DNA of 64,000 nucleotides from Naegleria lovaniensis (GCF_003324165.1 NW_025407851.1:248001-312000), one strand, 5' to 3'. Counted from the stretch's first letter, positions 19,301 to 29,507 are shown. Notes: generated by a model not told the origin, from the letters alone. Translations and numbers: made by a program.

Positions 19301-19922
19301 ATGGTCAACTCCCCTCTTAAAAGAGCACCCAACCGAGAAGAAAATGATTTTGAAGAGGAAGAAACTGTAAGTAAGGCTTGTTGGAATATTGATTTACAAG
19401 CAGTTGAGAATAGTCTGTCAAGAAGGTAAAATTCTCGACAAATAATGACGTCAATACTAGTGGTTTGGAATCAAGCGTTGTAGAGGACGTGTTGGAAGAT
19501 GAAGAACAGCCTCCTATTAGTCAAAATACTTCAAACTCCGACGGTATGATTCTTGCCTCTGGAGGTGAGGAGGCCACCTCAGTAGAGTCGTCTGTTGAAG
19601 CCTTTACCAATTCAAACTTGAAAGAAGCCAAACGTAGCTTGAATCAGTTGAACGACAGACTTGAGGCATTAATGAACAGTAAGTCAATCTTTGTACTTGT
19701 AAGCAGGCTTATCAGTTGCCCTTAATTCATGAAGAATTTATTTCAGGGCTATCAGAGAAGGTGAATAAGTTGATTTCAGCAGTGCAGGAATCCAGTGAGG
19801 CTAGAAGAGATCAGTTGGAGCAGCTCATGAAAGAAGGTGAAGATTTGCATAGGAAAAATCTTGAAACAAATGGGCAATTAGAAAAAGCAAAAGAGCTCGC
19901 TCATCAGTTCTCATTAGAGTAA
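19301..19922 (+). CDS. Small coiled-coil protein, three exons
   Basis: Exons 19301-19366, 19426-19678 and 19747-19922 give 164 residues. The donors are GTAAGT, and the second intron ends TTTATTTCAG. The first acceptor could be three bases earlier without changing frame. The start follows eight A residues. The N-terminal half is acidic (EENDFEEEE; VVEDVLEDEEQPP). The C-terminal half is a long heptad-rich helix (LKEAKRSLNQLNDRLEALMN, LSEKVNKLISAVQES, RRDQLEQLMKEGEDL). The length and acidic-plus-coil layout suit a small adaptor subunit of a larger complex, but I recognise no family. Confidence 0.65.
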
Positions 19923-20043
19923 TTTCATATTTGTAATGTTTGAAACACATAAACTAAATGGAATGCAATGCATGACCGAATTAGCTCTATATCTATGCAG
20001 AGGTCTTCGAATCTTCCTATGATTATTGTTAATAAATTGAAAA

Positions 20044-21045
20044 TTATCGCTTGGTAACAATATCAATATCAGTATCATCTAAATTAGTTAGTTGTTGTTC
20101 TCTTTGTCTTTGCTCACTTTCTTTAACAATTTTAGATCTGTGTTGAAAAATCGTGCACTGAATGCCATACAATCGTAAGTGACAATTGTGTAACTCCTTC
20201 ACTGATTTATCATGCGATTTATGGAGCTCTTTCCAAATGAATCCCTCAATAAACGTTCTCCAAACAAATTCTTCAACATGAAGTGAAACAATATCAAAGT
20301 CTCTTAAATTAATGTTCAAAATATCGCTACAACTTGGAATACCTGAAACTACGACAGGCTTTGAGAAGCTACCAACTTGGTCGTCAGGAAGCGACCTGTC
20401 AAACAGTGCATACCAAGTCAGCACCCCATATTCATCCTTAAAAAATGGCACCAAAAATACCTCAGAGTCTGAATATAAATTCAATGGCCCAATCGCTTTT
20501 GACAGCTGAAAATAACATCCTGTTGGAGAAATTAGAGACTTGGACAGCATTTTAGAATTTTCTTTTTGGAATAATTGAAGAACTGAATAAGGTATTTTTT
20601 CAAAATCGACGTCCAAGTCCACGCTGCTAGGATCAAGTTGTAAATCTTTGAATGTTAGTGTTGGTAATTCCTCTGTTGACTCTATAGCAGCTTCTATACT
20701 TTCATCATGATTTCCATTCAACTCGTACTTGCTCAAAAACAACCGGTAGTCATTATTAAAATCTAGAGGTGGCAAGCTCTCCAATGAAAACAACTCATAC
20801 GTTGACAAAACAGACCTTCCAGGTCTCATTCCTTCAATTTTTACAAAATACCATCCTCTCAAATTGGCATGATGAATATATTCTTGAAATAATGATACTT
20901 TGCGTGGTACTTCCGTATGGATCTTGTGCTGTTGTATCCCTTCTTTTTCATTGTTTTCAAAAAGTATTCCATTGCTTCCAACATCTCCGAGTGCGTCAAG
21001 TTGATTTGTCAAATCCTGTGAATGAACCAAAGTATTTTGCTGCAT
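20044..21045 (-). CDS. Uncharacterised protein, weak SUKH (SMI1/KNR4)-like feel
   Basis: A 333-residue single-exon protein whose ATG follows a run of A. Several segments look globular: SLFQEYIHHANLRGWYFVKI, GCYFQLSKAIGPLNLYSDSE, VLTWYALFDRS, then SLHVEEFVWRTFIEGFIWKE. The last resembles the (S)FEEFxYRFWIENxIW ending that I associate with SMI1/KNR4-like (SUKH) proteins, which act as protein-interaction or immunity modules. This is motif memory, not a search result. The tail is Gln/Arg/Glu-rich (ESEQRQREQQ). It converges on the small coiled-coil gene upstream. Function unknown. Confidence 0.6.
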   Translation of the reverse strand: MQQNTLVHSQDLTNQLDALGDVGSNGILFENNEKEGIQQHKIHTEVPRKVSLFQEYIHHANLRGWYFVKIEGMRPGRSVLSTYELFSLESLPPLDFNNDYRLFLSKYELNGNHDESIEAAIESTEELPTLTFKDLQLDPSSVDLDVDFEKIPYSVLQLFQKENSKMLSKSLISPTGCYFQLSKAIGPLNLYSDSEVFLVPFFKDEYGVLTWYALFDRSLPDDQVGSFSKPVVVSGIPSCSDILNINLRDFDIVSLHVEEFVWRTFIEGFIWKELHKSHDKSVKELHNCHLRLYGIQCTIFQHRSKIVKESEQRQREQQLTNLDDTDIDIVTKR

Positions 21046-21618
21046 TTTTTTTCAAAAGGAATTTGTAAAGCTAACACCTTTGGAGTTCAAACAATTTTTA
21101 GGACAAATGAACACTTTACAATGATGATCATGACTTGAAAATACAACACCTTTACTTGTAAACTTTTTAAGATTAAGGCATCTTTTGAGTATATCCATTT
21201 GAATCTATTTTAAAAAAACTTTTTGATATTTCTGAGCAAAAACATCTATTGATCCGACGAAGACGACACTGAGAGTTGTTGTTTTGTGCGCACCAGTGAT
21301 CATCTTTCAAAAACACAACACCAATAACAATAATTAAAACAAGCACAAGAGAAATCCACAAATTATAGCACCACTAATTTCATCTTGCTTTCATCGTAGG
21401 TACGTTTGTTTGAAAATTGTCGGTTGCAAATATTTGAACGTATAATAATATTTAACGGATGATTCATTCATTGCAATAGAGGAGTAAAATTGAGAGAAAA
21501 CAATATCGGAATTACTTTGGGTGTGATTGATTTAGAAATAATTATTATTACATCATTTAATTGTACAATATTGTAATTAGGAAATTAATTTGAAAAGAAC
21601 AAGGAACTCATATAAGAA
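21046..21618. other. Intergenic region, two divergent promoters
   Basis: This lies between the divergent starts of the unknown protein and the Yippee gene. An open frame at 21173-21361 encodes a tempting hydrophobic then Cys-rich peptide, but it has no ATG and an in-frame stop just upstream. AT-rich; no RNA gene seen. Confidence 0.5.
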
Positions 21619-22052
21619 ATGGGAAGATTGTATTTGAAGTATTTGAATGGATCCTCCATCTATGTATGCTCTAACTGCAACTCACATCTTTCAATGAATG
21701 ATGAAATTATATCTAAACATTTCCATGGACGTTTTGGAAAAGCATACCTCTTCAACAAGGCGTAAGTAATTACATGTAAAATAGGATGTGAGATGTGAAT
21801 CAATTGCAACCACTTTTCAACACCATCGAATTGCACTGATAAAATCACAGTATCAATGTGACAACAGGTCCATCTGAGGAACGGCAGCTAATGACTGGAC
21901 TTCATGTCGTGTGTGATATTTACTGTGTAAATTGCAAAGCTAACGTTGGATGGAAATACAAGAAAGCATATGAAAGCTCAGAGCAATATAAAGTTGGAAA
22001 ATTTGTTTTGGAAAAGGCAAAACTGAAGAAAGAGAACACGTTTTTGAATTGA
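21619..22052 (+). CDS. Yippee-like zinc-binding protein
   Basis: Two exons, 21619-21761 and 21851-22052 (89-nt intron, GTAAGT...TCACAG), give 114 residues, close to the usual 110-130. It has the Yippee/Mis18-fold zinc site as two CxxC pairs: IYVCSNCNSHLS and DIYCVNCKANVGWKYKKAYE. It also has the typical KHFHGRFGKAYLFNKAINV and ERQLMTGLHVV signatures. YPEL proteins are nuclear or centrosomal and deeply conserved. They resemble substrate-receptor folds such as cereblon's thalidomide-binding domain and have been tied to GID/CTLH ligases in some organisms. A GID subunit (RMND5) is also in this window, although it is not adjacent. Confidence 0.93.
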
Positions 22053-22331
22053 TCTCTGAACTCTGAAAAACACAAATAAGACTTTCTATATAAATAATTG
22101 GCAACGTCAAACACGTGCAAGACCTTGTAAATACGACTTTCTTTGTAAATAAAAACATCACATCCATCATTACCAAATCTGTTAAGTGTACACAATGTTC
22201 ATTTTTAACTAATATAAATGTTGGCTTGCATTAAGGTATAACATGTGACATAGACGTTTCGTGCATGCATGTGAGATCTCACTCATCCATCAGAAATTAA
22301 TTGCAAATACCATTTCTCTAAAACAAAAGAA

Positions 22332-23376
22332 ATGACCGAGAAACACAAGTCACCCTCACCCTCCAAAGACAAAGCCGTTGATAAGAAGAAAAAACTCAAG
22401 CATGAGCAGCACAAGAACAAGAAGAAACAGACCACTTCTTCAAAAGAGAAAGCACATCGTCATCGCCACAAACATTCCAACAGTAACAATAGTCTTCAAA
22501 CACATCACGAAGATGAATCAACAGTAACCATCAATGAACAGCAAAAGAACTATAAAATTGGAATGTTGGGAGATTCTGGTGTTGGAAAAGCTTCACTGTG
22601 TGTCGAATTTACAAAATCAAGGAAGGTCAGAGGTGAGTAAATGAGTAATTCTCTTCTTCTATAGATTCGAATCATTTCGAAACAACTCCATTGGAATCAT
22701 TTCACGTACCAATACTATCATGAACAATGAATTGCAATAACAACAGCATCCAGACCTTCAGCGTATGACCCAACAGATGAGAGACGTTTCTATCAAATCC
22801 TTCAAATAGAGGATGAATCAGTGTCAGTTCAAATCATTAACAACAGTGGACAGGAAATGATGAGTGCTGTCGAAGACATCTATTACAGCAAATGTCTTGG
22901 ATTTCTTCTCATATTTGCTGTGGATGATCGAGAGTCTTTTCACAATGCCACGACCAGACATTTTGAAAAGATTTTGCGTGTGAAGGATGCAGAAGATAAT
23001 GAAGATATTCCACACAACATTCCAATCATTCTTGTAGGTAATAAGGTAAGTAGTTGTGTGAAATGTTAAAATTTCATTCTGAATGCTGGAATTGATTCCA
23101 AAATTTGTTGAAATGATTCATGAAAAGGCCGACGTTGATCCAACTCAAAGAAAAGTGTCAAAAGAAGAGGCCATTCAATTCTGCAATAGGAAATTCCTTA
23201 AATACATTGAAACATCGACCTTTGAGCAAGTGAATATCTATGAAGCATTTGAAATGATCGTGCGGGAAATTATTGAAAGTAATTTCATTGAGGGCATGAA
23301 ATCCAAACTCAAGGATCAAGACAAATACATTTCGTCACGTTCTTCAAGAAATAAACATACATGCAACATACTTTAA
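22332..23376 (+). CDS. Ras-like small GTPase with altered Mg2+-binding residues and CaaX end
   Basis: Three exons, 22332-22632, 22747-23045 and 23128-23376 (282 residues). The introns (114 and 82 nt) restore the switch I motif and the NKxD motif exactly. A Lys/His/Ser-rich extension of about 72 residues precedes the G domain. P-loop: GDSGVGKAS, where the Mg2+-binding Ser/Thr (Ras Ser17) is Ala87. Switch I: YDPTDE keeps the Thr (Ras Thr35). G3: NNSGQE instead of DTAGQE, so Ras Asp57 is Asn132, while Gln136 (Ras Gln61) is kept. G4: GNKAD. G5: ETS. The last four residues, CNIL, form a CaaX box ending in Leu, which predicts geranylgeranylation and membrane anchorage. Two of the three usual Mg2+ contacts are changed, so nucleotide handling is probably abnormal. 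Confidence 0.88.
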
Positions 23377-23431
23377 TTGTATGTAGAGTATGGAGAGCGA
23401 CAAGCATTTCCACAAGTTGTTGCAATTTTCT

Positions 23432-24371
23432 TTAGTTGATTGTAAAATGTTCGTCATCTAGGGTGTTAAATAACTTTCCGGATTGAACTAGGTTGTCAAA
23501 TGCTGCTTCTAACTGATCTTCAGGATATTGCCCATAGAGAAGATCTAAAATTTCAGATTTCAATACTCCAGTTCTCTTCTTTTGAGGAGTTATCACTTGT
23601 GACGCTGCAGTAAGAATTTCATCCATGGCCTGTTCCAGCCTTGCCACAGCAACATCATTTTGCCCAGAAGATGAGGGATTTGCTCCAAAGTTATAAGCAT
23701 CGTTGCCCATCATGGAAGTGTTCATGTCATCACCACGCGACGATCCAGTAACACTTGGAGGAGGTCCTTGAGTGTTGAAAAGATGTACTTGAATGCATTC
23801 AAGCATGTGGAAATAAATTTCGTTTGCATCGGTGACAACTCGAGCCATGATTGCGTTCAAACTAAATCGTTCCTTCCATTCGCTAATGTGTCCAAAGAAT
23901 TTTACAAAATCTCCCTCTCTAAATCATGTAGGGTTAAGAAAATGCGTAATCATGTGATCGACCATGAATCATCAAAAATTGAAGATTTAAATCGTTTCCC
24001 AAATTACAAGTTCCGACAAATGTGAGAACAACATTGCTCGCAAACACATACCGAATATTTTCTCTTTCTTTTGCCAAAAATTCATTGTTTTTTAAGCTCG
24101 AATCGAAAATTTTAATCTCCATGGAGGCTGTACAATCATCCACTGTGAAGGAAGTGTAAGTACTCTTCTTGGAAATGGCCACTACTTGTCCCAAAATTTC
24201 AACAATATCCAATTCCTTTCCGTCCACATGAAATCGTTCATTTGTCTTTTTATTTCCGAGAAGTTGTCTGATCGTGAGTGGAGTACAAGAGGAAGGCTTC
24301 TCACCGCTCATCTTGCTCGTTTCCTTTGGATTGTACGAGTCTTGAAAAAATCCGGCACCTTCTTCCGTCAT
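23432..24371 (-). CDS. RPA2: Replication protein A 32-kDa subunit (RPA2)
   Basis: Two exons, 24371-24052 and 23918-23432, with a 133-nt intron (GTATGT...TTTAG), give 268 residues, the normal size for RPA32. The N-terminus is short and Gly/Ser/Thr-rich (GAGFFQDSYN). The OB fold follows (PLTIRQLLG; VEILGQVVAISKKSTYTSFT; VDDCTASMEIKIFD; EGDFVKFFGHISEW). A linker with SSRGDDMNTSM leads to the C-terminal winged helix (KKRTGVLKSEILDLLYGQYP, DDEHFTIN). RPA binds single-stranded DNA in replication and repair; RPA2 is the regulatory phosphorylated subunit. A perfect E2F-type site lies about 66 bp upstream of the start. It is divergent from the capping protein gene. Confidence 0.93.
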
Positions 24372-24436
24372 GGTGATGCAATTCGCAATGTTCGTTTAAA
24401 TATTTTTTTTGAAAGAAATTTTTAGAGCCGTTGTGT

Positions 24437-24445
24437 GGCGGGAAA
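24437..24445 (-). promoter_or_regulatory. E2F-type site upstream of RPA2
   Basis: GGCGGGAAA on the plus strand, which is TTTCCCGCC reading toward RPA2: a perfect match to the E2F/DP consensus. It lies 66 bases from the ATG. Replication genes are classical E2F targets; use in this organism is inference. Confidence 0.5.
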
Positions 24446-24768
24446 CAGGGTTTCCACTTTAAACAAGAAATCATCGTTTATTGGTTGTTTCATGATGATT
24501 TCAAAATAATTTAATTGAAATAATACACATCCCAACAACAATTGACAATTACATACCCTGGTTGGTGGTCGTGTGTGAAAAGATAGATCCAAGTTTTTGA
24601 CGAGTGATGGACAAGTCCAATCGATTTCAAAATTTTTTAAAAAAAATATTTTGGTGATTTTTTTGCTGCTTGTCCTCTCTGTTGCCATCATCATCAGCAC
24701 ACCACAATTTAATTCAATCATCATCGCCATCATCAAAAATATTTATCATCGTCATCATCATTTTCATC

Positions 24769-25587
24769 ATGGCATCCGAAGATAAACAGCTTAATTGTGC
24801 TCTTGATCTTTTCAGAAGACTTCCTCCTTCTCAATTAGAGACCAACTTGAGTTTTGTTACAGAATTGGCTCCACATCTCACCGATGATCTTTTACAGACC
24901 GTGGATTGTCCTTTGAAGATCAAAAAGTGCCCAGAAACTGGCAAGGATTATTTGATTTGTGATTATAACAGAGATGGTGATAGTTACAGAAGCCCACACT
25001 CGAACATGTATGATCCTCCTTTGGAAGATGGTATCTTGCCACCTGATGAATTGAGAGAAATGGAAAAGAGAGCCAATGAAATCTTCCAATTATACTGTGA
25101 TCAATACTATGATGGTGGTATTGCAAGCGTTTACATGTGGGAAATTATGGATGGTGGTTTTGCTGCTGCTGTTCTCTTCAAGAAGGATGGTTCTGGTTTG
25201 AGAGGAGTTGAGAAGGGTGTTTGGGATTCAATTCACGTTGTTGAAGTTCAACCACAAGACTCTAAAACAGCTTCTTACAAGCTCACAACAACCATTATTT
25301 TGAGCATGAGCACTCAAGATGGACAGTTGGATCTTTCCGGAAGTGTTCAAAAGCAAGAAGATCAAGTCACTACATTTGACAATGCCTACAATACTCATAT
25401 TGTCAACATGGGTAACATGATTCAAAAGATGGAGAATTACTTGCGTAATCAATTGCAAGGAGTTTACTTTGATAAGGCTCGTGAAATTACTCGTACTCTC
25501 CGTAATACTCAAAGCAGCTCTGAACGTAAGGTTCAAAGCGCATTGCAAAACGAGTTGGCTAATGCCCTCGTCAACAGAAAGAGATAA
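24769..25587 (+). CDS. CAPZB: F-actin capping protein subunit beta
   Basis: A 272-residue single-exon protein of normal family length. The start chosen is the ATG at 24769, giving MASEDKQLNCALDLFRRLPP, the canonical CapZ-beta N-terminus; the frame is open further upstream but unlike the family. Other signatures: DYLICDYNRDGDSYRSPHSN, GGIASVYMWEIMDGGFAAAV, KGVWDSIHVVEV, and the C-terminal tentacle helix (LGVYFDK-like GVYFDKAREITRTLRNTQ). With the alpha subunit it caps barbed ends of actin filaments and, together with ARP2/3 (ARP2 is in this window), shapes branched networks for crawling. Confidence 0.96.
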   Translation: MASEDKQLNCALDLFRRLPPSQLETNLSFVTELAPHLTDDLLQTVDCPLKIKKCPETGKDYLICDYNRDGDSYRSPHSNMYDPPLEDGILPPDELREMEKRANEIFQLYCDQYYDGGIASVYMWEIMDGGFAAAVLFKKDGSGLRGVEKGVWDSIHVVEVQPQDSKTASYKLTTTIILSMSTQDGQLDLSGSVQKQEDQVTTFDNAYNTHIVNMGNMIQKMENYLRNQLQGVYFDKAREITRTLRNTQSSSERKVQSALQNELANALVNRKR

Positions 25588-25824
25588 TTTTGACAAGTTT
25601 TCGAAACAAGTTTTCACACAACCAATCATGACTCTTTTTCAATGTCGTGATGTACATAGCCGAACAATGCTGCTAAACACAATCATGTAACATGTTGTAT
25701 CATTAAAGTAATTTATTTTGAAATGGCCTAGCTTCTAGTTTTTTCACACACTTTCTCAACGCAAAGTATACACTCGGTGTTCAATCAATCAATGCAAACT
25801 AAAGTGTGTGAATTGAATTTTGGT

Positions 25825-26304
25825 TTATCGTTTCTTGTATTTCCACTCATCATCTTGCAGAATGGAGCTGATGACACTTTGTTTCCACGACAATTGATTT
25901 GGTTGCATCAATTCCAATTGACAAATATCCAAGAGTCGATCACTTCCGAGAGCTTGTGATGCATACAAATCAATTGCTTTATCTTTTTTAAATATGGCCT
26001 TCTTCTCTTCTTCCGAAAAGAAGTTGTCCATCAATGTTTCTCTTTGATTTTGGCCAAAATTATGAGGTGGTTCAATAGAAGAAATTAGGGAAAGATCTCT
26101 TTGAATAATATCCAATTCATCATGGACGTCAATTTCATCATGTGGTTGTTGATGTTGCTCTTCTCGGATCATTCTATTTGCAATCGGAGACGGAGAAAGC
26201 ATGATACTTTCTCGTGCATCATCATTCATGCTGCTGCTGATGGGAGATATGATCACTGCTTGATTCAAACTGTTGTTGAAACTCATTCCTTGATTTGGTT
26301 GCAT
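25825..26304 (-). CDS. Hypothetical protein, 159 residues
   Basis: Single exon, with the ATG directly behind a run of A. The first 80 residues are low complexity and polar; the C-terminal half looks folded and helical (FFSEEEKKAIFKKDKAIDLY, LGSDRLLDICQLELMQP, SWKQSVISSILQDDEWKYKK). Acidic overall with a basic end. It lies tail-to-tail with the capping protein gene and head-on to the 3' end of the beta-glucosidase. No family recognised. Confidence 0.6.
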   Translation of the reverse strand: MQPNQGMSFNNSLNQAVIISPISSSMNDDARESIMLSPSPIANRMIREEQHQQPHDEIDVHDELDIIQRDLSLISSIEPPHNFGQNQRETLMDNFFSEEEKKAIFKKDKAIDLYASQALGSDRLLDICQLELMQPNQLSWKQSVISSILQDDEWKYKKR

Positions 26305-26419
26305 TTTTTATGGTGTTATTAATATGAATCATCTCGTATGATTTCCATGCCTTAACAATTTTCGAAATGAATTTTATATCGTTCACAGTTGATGGCAATT
26401 AATGACGCAGTACTTCTTC

Positions 26420-28027
26420 TTAATTGAAATTTTGGATTTGCTTTGAATACCATTTGGCAGAATCTTTCACATAACGTTTCAACTTTTCACCATGTTCTCC
26501 ATTGTAGTCGACATGGATCAAACCAAAACGTTTAGAATAGCCATCGGCCCATTCAAAATTGTCCATAAAACTCCATACGAAATATGCCTTGACATTCACA
26601 TGATCTTCCATCACAGCCAATGACACTTGTTTCAAATATTGTTGCAAATAATTCACACGAAATGTGTCATGCAGTGCCTGTGAAAGTGGAAGTGAATGTT
26701 CATTGGGAACAGAAACTCCATTTTCTGTAATGTAAATTTCTGGATCATGATATCGTTGTGAAATCCAATTAAGAATTTTTCGAATGCCCCATGGAACAAC
26801 ATTGATCCAAGCACTCTCTGCTTGTTCGCCAATGAGTTGGCCATTCTTTTCCATCACAATTTTACCACCTGCATCAGTGTGCCAGGTTTTCTCCTGTGTG
26901 GAGTCTTGTGACTTGGTTTCATTGCTGGTGGATGTTTCATTCTCATGACGACTGAATGTGGTCACATAACGTGTTGTGTAATGATTGAGTCCAATAAAAT
27001 CAAAACTTTGCTTTAGCAAGTGTTTTTCTTCACTGGAAAATTCAGGTAAACGTTCTTTCACTCGATCTTTCATGATTTGTGGATAATCTCCAAATACGAC
27101 AGGATCTAAAAACCATCCCAATTTAAACACTTGTTGAGTCTCTGCAGCTTGTACATCTAACGGATTATTCTCATCCAATGGTTGATAATAACTTGAATTG
27201 ACAGTTATTCCCATTTTCCCCTTCTGTTCTTGTTGATATTTCGTTCTGTAAATATGAACAGCATGAGCATGAGCCAACAATTGATGATGGGCCACTAAAT
27301 AGGGCTCTGTTGAGGAATTTCCTCCGTTACTACTTGATCGCCCAGGAGCAGCCGTGCCCATACCATAACCATACCATGCGACCACAGCAGGCTCATTCAA
27401 TGTAATCCAACACTTTACTCGATCGCCAAATAATTTGAAACACAACTCTGCATAATCACGAAACGCAGAAATTGCTTCTTCCTTACTGAGCCATCCCTGG
27501 AATTGATCTTGTAAATATTGCGGATAATCCCAATGAAACAATGTAATGACAACATTCACTCCTTTTGATATCAAGTAATTAATTTCTCGATTGTAATACT
27601 CAACTCCCTTTTCATTAATTCCTCCACTCAATAGGCCGTTTGGCAATAATCGAGTCCATGAGATGGACATGCGATAGTTTTTAATTCCCAATTCATCAAA
27701 CAGTAAGTCCGTATCTTGTTCCATACGATGATAATGATCACAGGCTGTATCACCATGATCTCCGTTGTGGGTTTTTCCGAATGTATGAGCAAACTGATCC
27801 CATACAGATAAACCTCTTCCGTCTTGATTGAAAGCTCCTTCAATTTGATAAGCAGCTGTAGCAGTTCCAAATTTAAAATCAGGAGGAAAGGGAATGATGG
27901 ATTCCATGTTATGATCGGTTGGTTGAGATGGTAAATTGAATAATATTCGTGGTTGTTGTAAAATATTTTTTTCAATACTGGTTTTGAACACAAATAGAAG
28001 TGAAAGATTATGATCATTGAAGACCAT
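26420..28027 (-). CDS. Beta-glucosidase, glycoside hydrolase family 1
   Basis: Single exon of 535 residues; the family core begins FPPDFKFGTATAAYQIEGAF. An internal ATG at 27907 (MESIIPFPPD) may be the true start, since the preceding 40 residues look unlike a signal peptide. GH1 enzymes hydrolyse beta-glucosides and related glycans with retention. The acid/base Glu is in TLNEP (about residue 211) and the nucleophile Glu in YITENG (about residue 431); WSFMDNFEWADGYSKRFGLI closes the barrel. All catalytic parts are present. Without a clear signal peptide it may be cytosolic, acting on plant or bacterial glycosides released in the phagosome. Confidence 0.94.
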   Translation of the reverse strand: MVFNDHNLSLLFVFKTSIEKNILQQPRILFNLPSQPTDHNMESIIPFPPDFKFGTATAAYQIEGAFNQDGRGLSVWDQFAHTFGKTHNGDHGDTACDHYHRMEQDTDLLFDELGIKNYRMSISWTRLLPNGLLSGGINEKGVEYYNREINYLISKGVNVVITLFHWDYPQYLQDQFQGWLSKEEAISAFRDYAELCFKLFGDRVKCWITLNEPAVVAWYGYGMGTAAPGRSSSNGGNSSTEPYLVAHHQLLAHAHAVHIYRTKYQQEQKGKMGITVNSSYYQPLDENNPLDVQAAETQQVFKLGWFLDPVVFGDYPQIMKDRVKERLPEFSSEEKHLLKQSFDFIGLNHYTTRYVTTFSRHENETSTSNETKSQDSTQEKTWHTDAGGKIVMEKNGQLIGEQAESAWINVVPWGIRKILNWISQRYHDPEIYITENGVSVPNEHSLPLSQALHDTFRVNYLQQYLKQVSLAVMEDHVNVKAYFVWSFMDNFEWADGYSKRFGLIHVDYNGEHGEKLKRYVKDSAKWYSKQIQNFN

Positions 28028-28271
28028 TCTTAGTTTTGTGAAAGATTATGTAAATGGAAGAAAGCATGGTTTGAGTTTTTGAAAATATGGGACATGAAGA
28101 TGTTGGTAAGCGAATGGTGGAAGACCCTGTTTCAAAGGCAATGATACTATTTATATGTTTGGAATTCCAAAAACTCAACAATCTGTCTCTGTCAAAAACC
28201 ATGTTCGATCGTGAACACAAAATCACAGCAAAAAAAACAACACCAAACCTCATCGTCGTTCTTCCTTCAAA

Positions 28272-29507
28272 ATGTCTGCCACTTCCAGTCACTCACACAT
28301 CACAACAAGTTGTAAAGCTGAGCAATCAACAACCAACACAACTGATCTCTATATGGTGGTTGATAATTACATCGTTGAACATAAAATTTCTTTTATTCCG
28401 TTATGTCCAAACTCTGTTGGCGTTGTATTGGCAATGACCGAAGAACAAATGCCTCATCTCACTGCAGGCACTGTCGTTAGAATCAAGAAAAAACTTCCTT
28501 TCGCCAAGTCCAACAAACTTAAACCATCAGATTTTGAAACTGATGAGGACCAAGCAAAGCTTGTGACAACACCAAAGATAGTTGCTTCTGGAATCGCTGT
28601 GGTCAACCGCAAGCAGGAAGTATTCCTTCTTGAAAATAGTTCATTTGGGAAAATATCTATTACTTTTACGCTAAAAAGAATCATTAACGACAACTACAAT
28701 GACGCCAAGCTTCCTGAAGTAATGAAATCCATGAAAGATCTATTCAAGCGATATTTCATGCAAATGACTTGTCAAGAACGGACACAGTTACATCAAGCTG
28801 TGTACTTTAACTCAAAGGCAGTCGAATCTTTCATTGGATACATGTTCACTAAAAAAGAAAAGAGAAGTAAGATGAAAAAGATCCATCAGGTATTGTATGA
28901 GCTTCGTGTTCTGCTGAAGACGACTGAGGATCATCATTCTCAGAGAACGGATCTGGAAGAATGCGATTTTCAAAATTATTCTGTGATGAAAGGGCTCGTA
29001 GAACCCATGAAAAGCCTTAACAAGAAGATGAACAAGATCTCGAAAGGTTGGGACAGTACAACTACCTGTGGTCAATTACTGCATTCATTAATATCTTTTC
29101 GAAATAGAGTAGGCACTCATATGAATAACGAAGACCTGTACATCTTCAACGCCATGTTTGAGTGTTTAGAAGAAACCTACAACCTACCTTCTCCCGTACG
29201 AGAGCTATTAACGAACGAGGACTCTACTCTGGAATCGCTTCGTGAGGCGTTTGCAACGTTTGTCGATTGTCCGAAAATACTGGTTGAAAGCAGAGAACCC
29301 GAGCATCGAGAAATTTCTCAAAGATTGCATCAACGATTATTTATCATTCGGGATGATCACTACACTGCAACACTCTCATATCGAGAATATAAAAGCGGAG
29401 GCTATTTTTCAAGAACAGAAATGGAGAAGAAGCTTCATAAAACTACACGAGAGGAGTTACTAAGGAAACTATCAGAAATGAATGAATCCAAAGGTAATGA
29501 CTCATAA
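28272..29507 (+). CDS. Hypothetical protein, 411 residues
   Basis: Single exon starting MSATSSHSHI. Residues about 25-60 are beta-rich and Val/Ile/Leu-rich (DLYMVVDNYIVEHKISFIPL; SVGVVLAMTEEQMPHLTAGT). The middle is helical and basic (MKSMKDLFKRYFMQMTCQER; FTKKEKRSKMKKIHQVLYEL). The end is charged (TEMEKKLHKTTREELLRKLS). No transmembrane segment, signal or known catalytic motif is seen. It is divergent from the GH1 gene. Conservation outside Naegleria cannot be judged here. Confidence 0.7.
   Translation: MSATSSHSHITTSCKAEQSTTNTTDLYMVVDNYIVEHKISFIPLCPNSVGVVLAMTEEQMPHLTAGTVVRIKKKLPFAKSNKLKPSDFETDEDQAKLVTTPKIVASGIAVVNRKQEVFLLENSSFGKISITFTLKRIINDNYNDAKLPEVMKSMKDLFKRYFMQMTCQERTQLHQAVYFNSKAVESFIGYMFTKKEKRSKMKKIHQVLYELRVLLKTTEDHHSQRTDLEECDFQNYSVMKGLVEPMKSLNKKMNKISKGWDSTTTCGQLLHSLISFRNRVGTHMNNEDLYIFNAMFECLEETYNLPSPVRELLTNEDSTLESLREAFATFVDCPKILVESREPEHREISQRLHQRLFIIRDDHYTATLSYREYKSGGYFSRTEMEKKLHKTTREELLRKLSEMNESKGNDS

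Noticed and set aside
21173-21361. Small hydrophobic, Cys-rich peptide frame on the minus strand
   Set aside because: It has no ATG, only a TTG, and an in-frame stop lies a few codons upstream; no acceptor site joins it to another exon.
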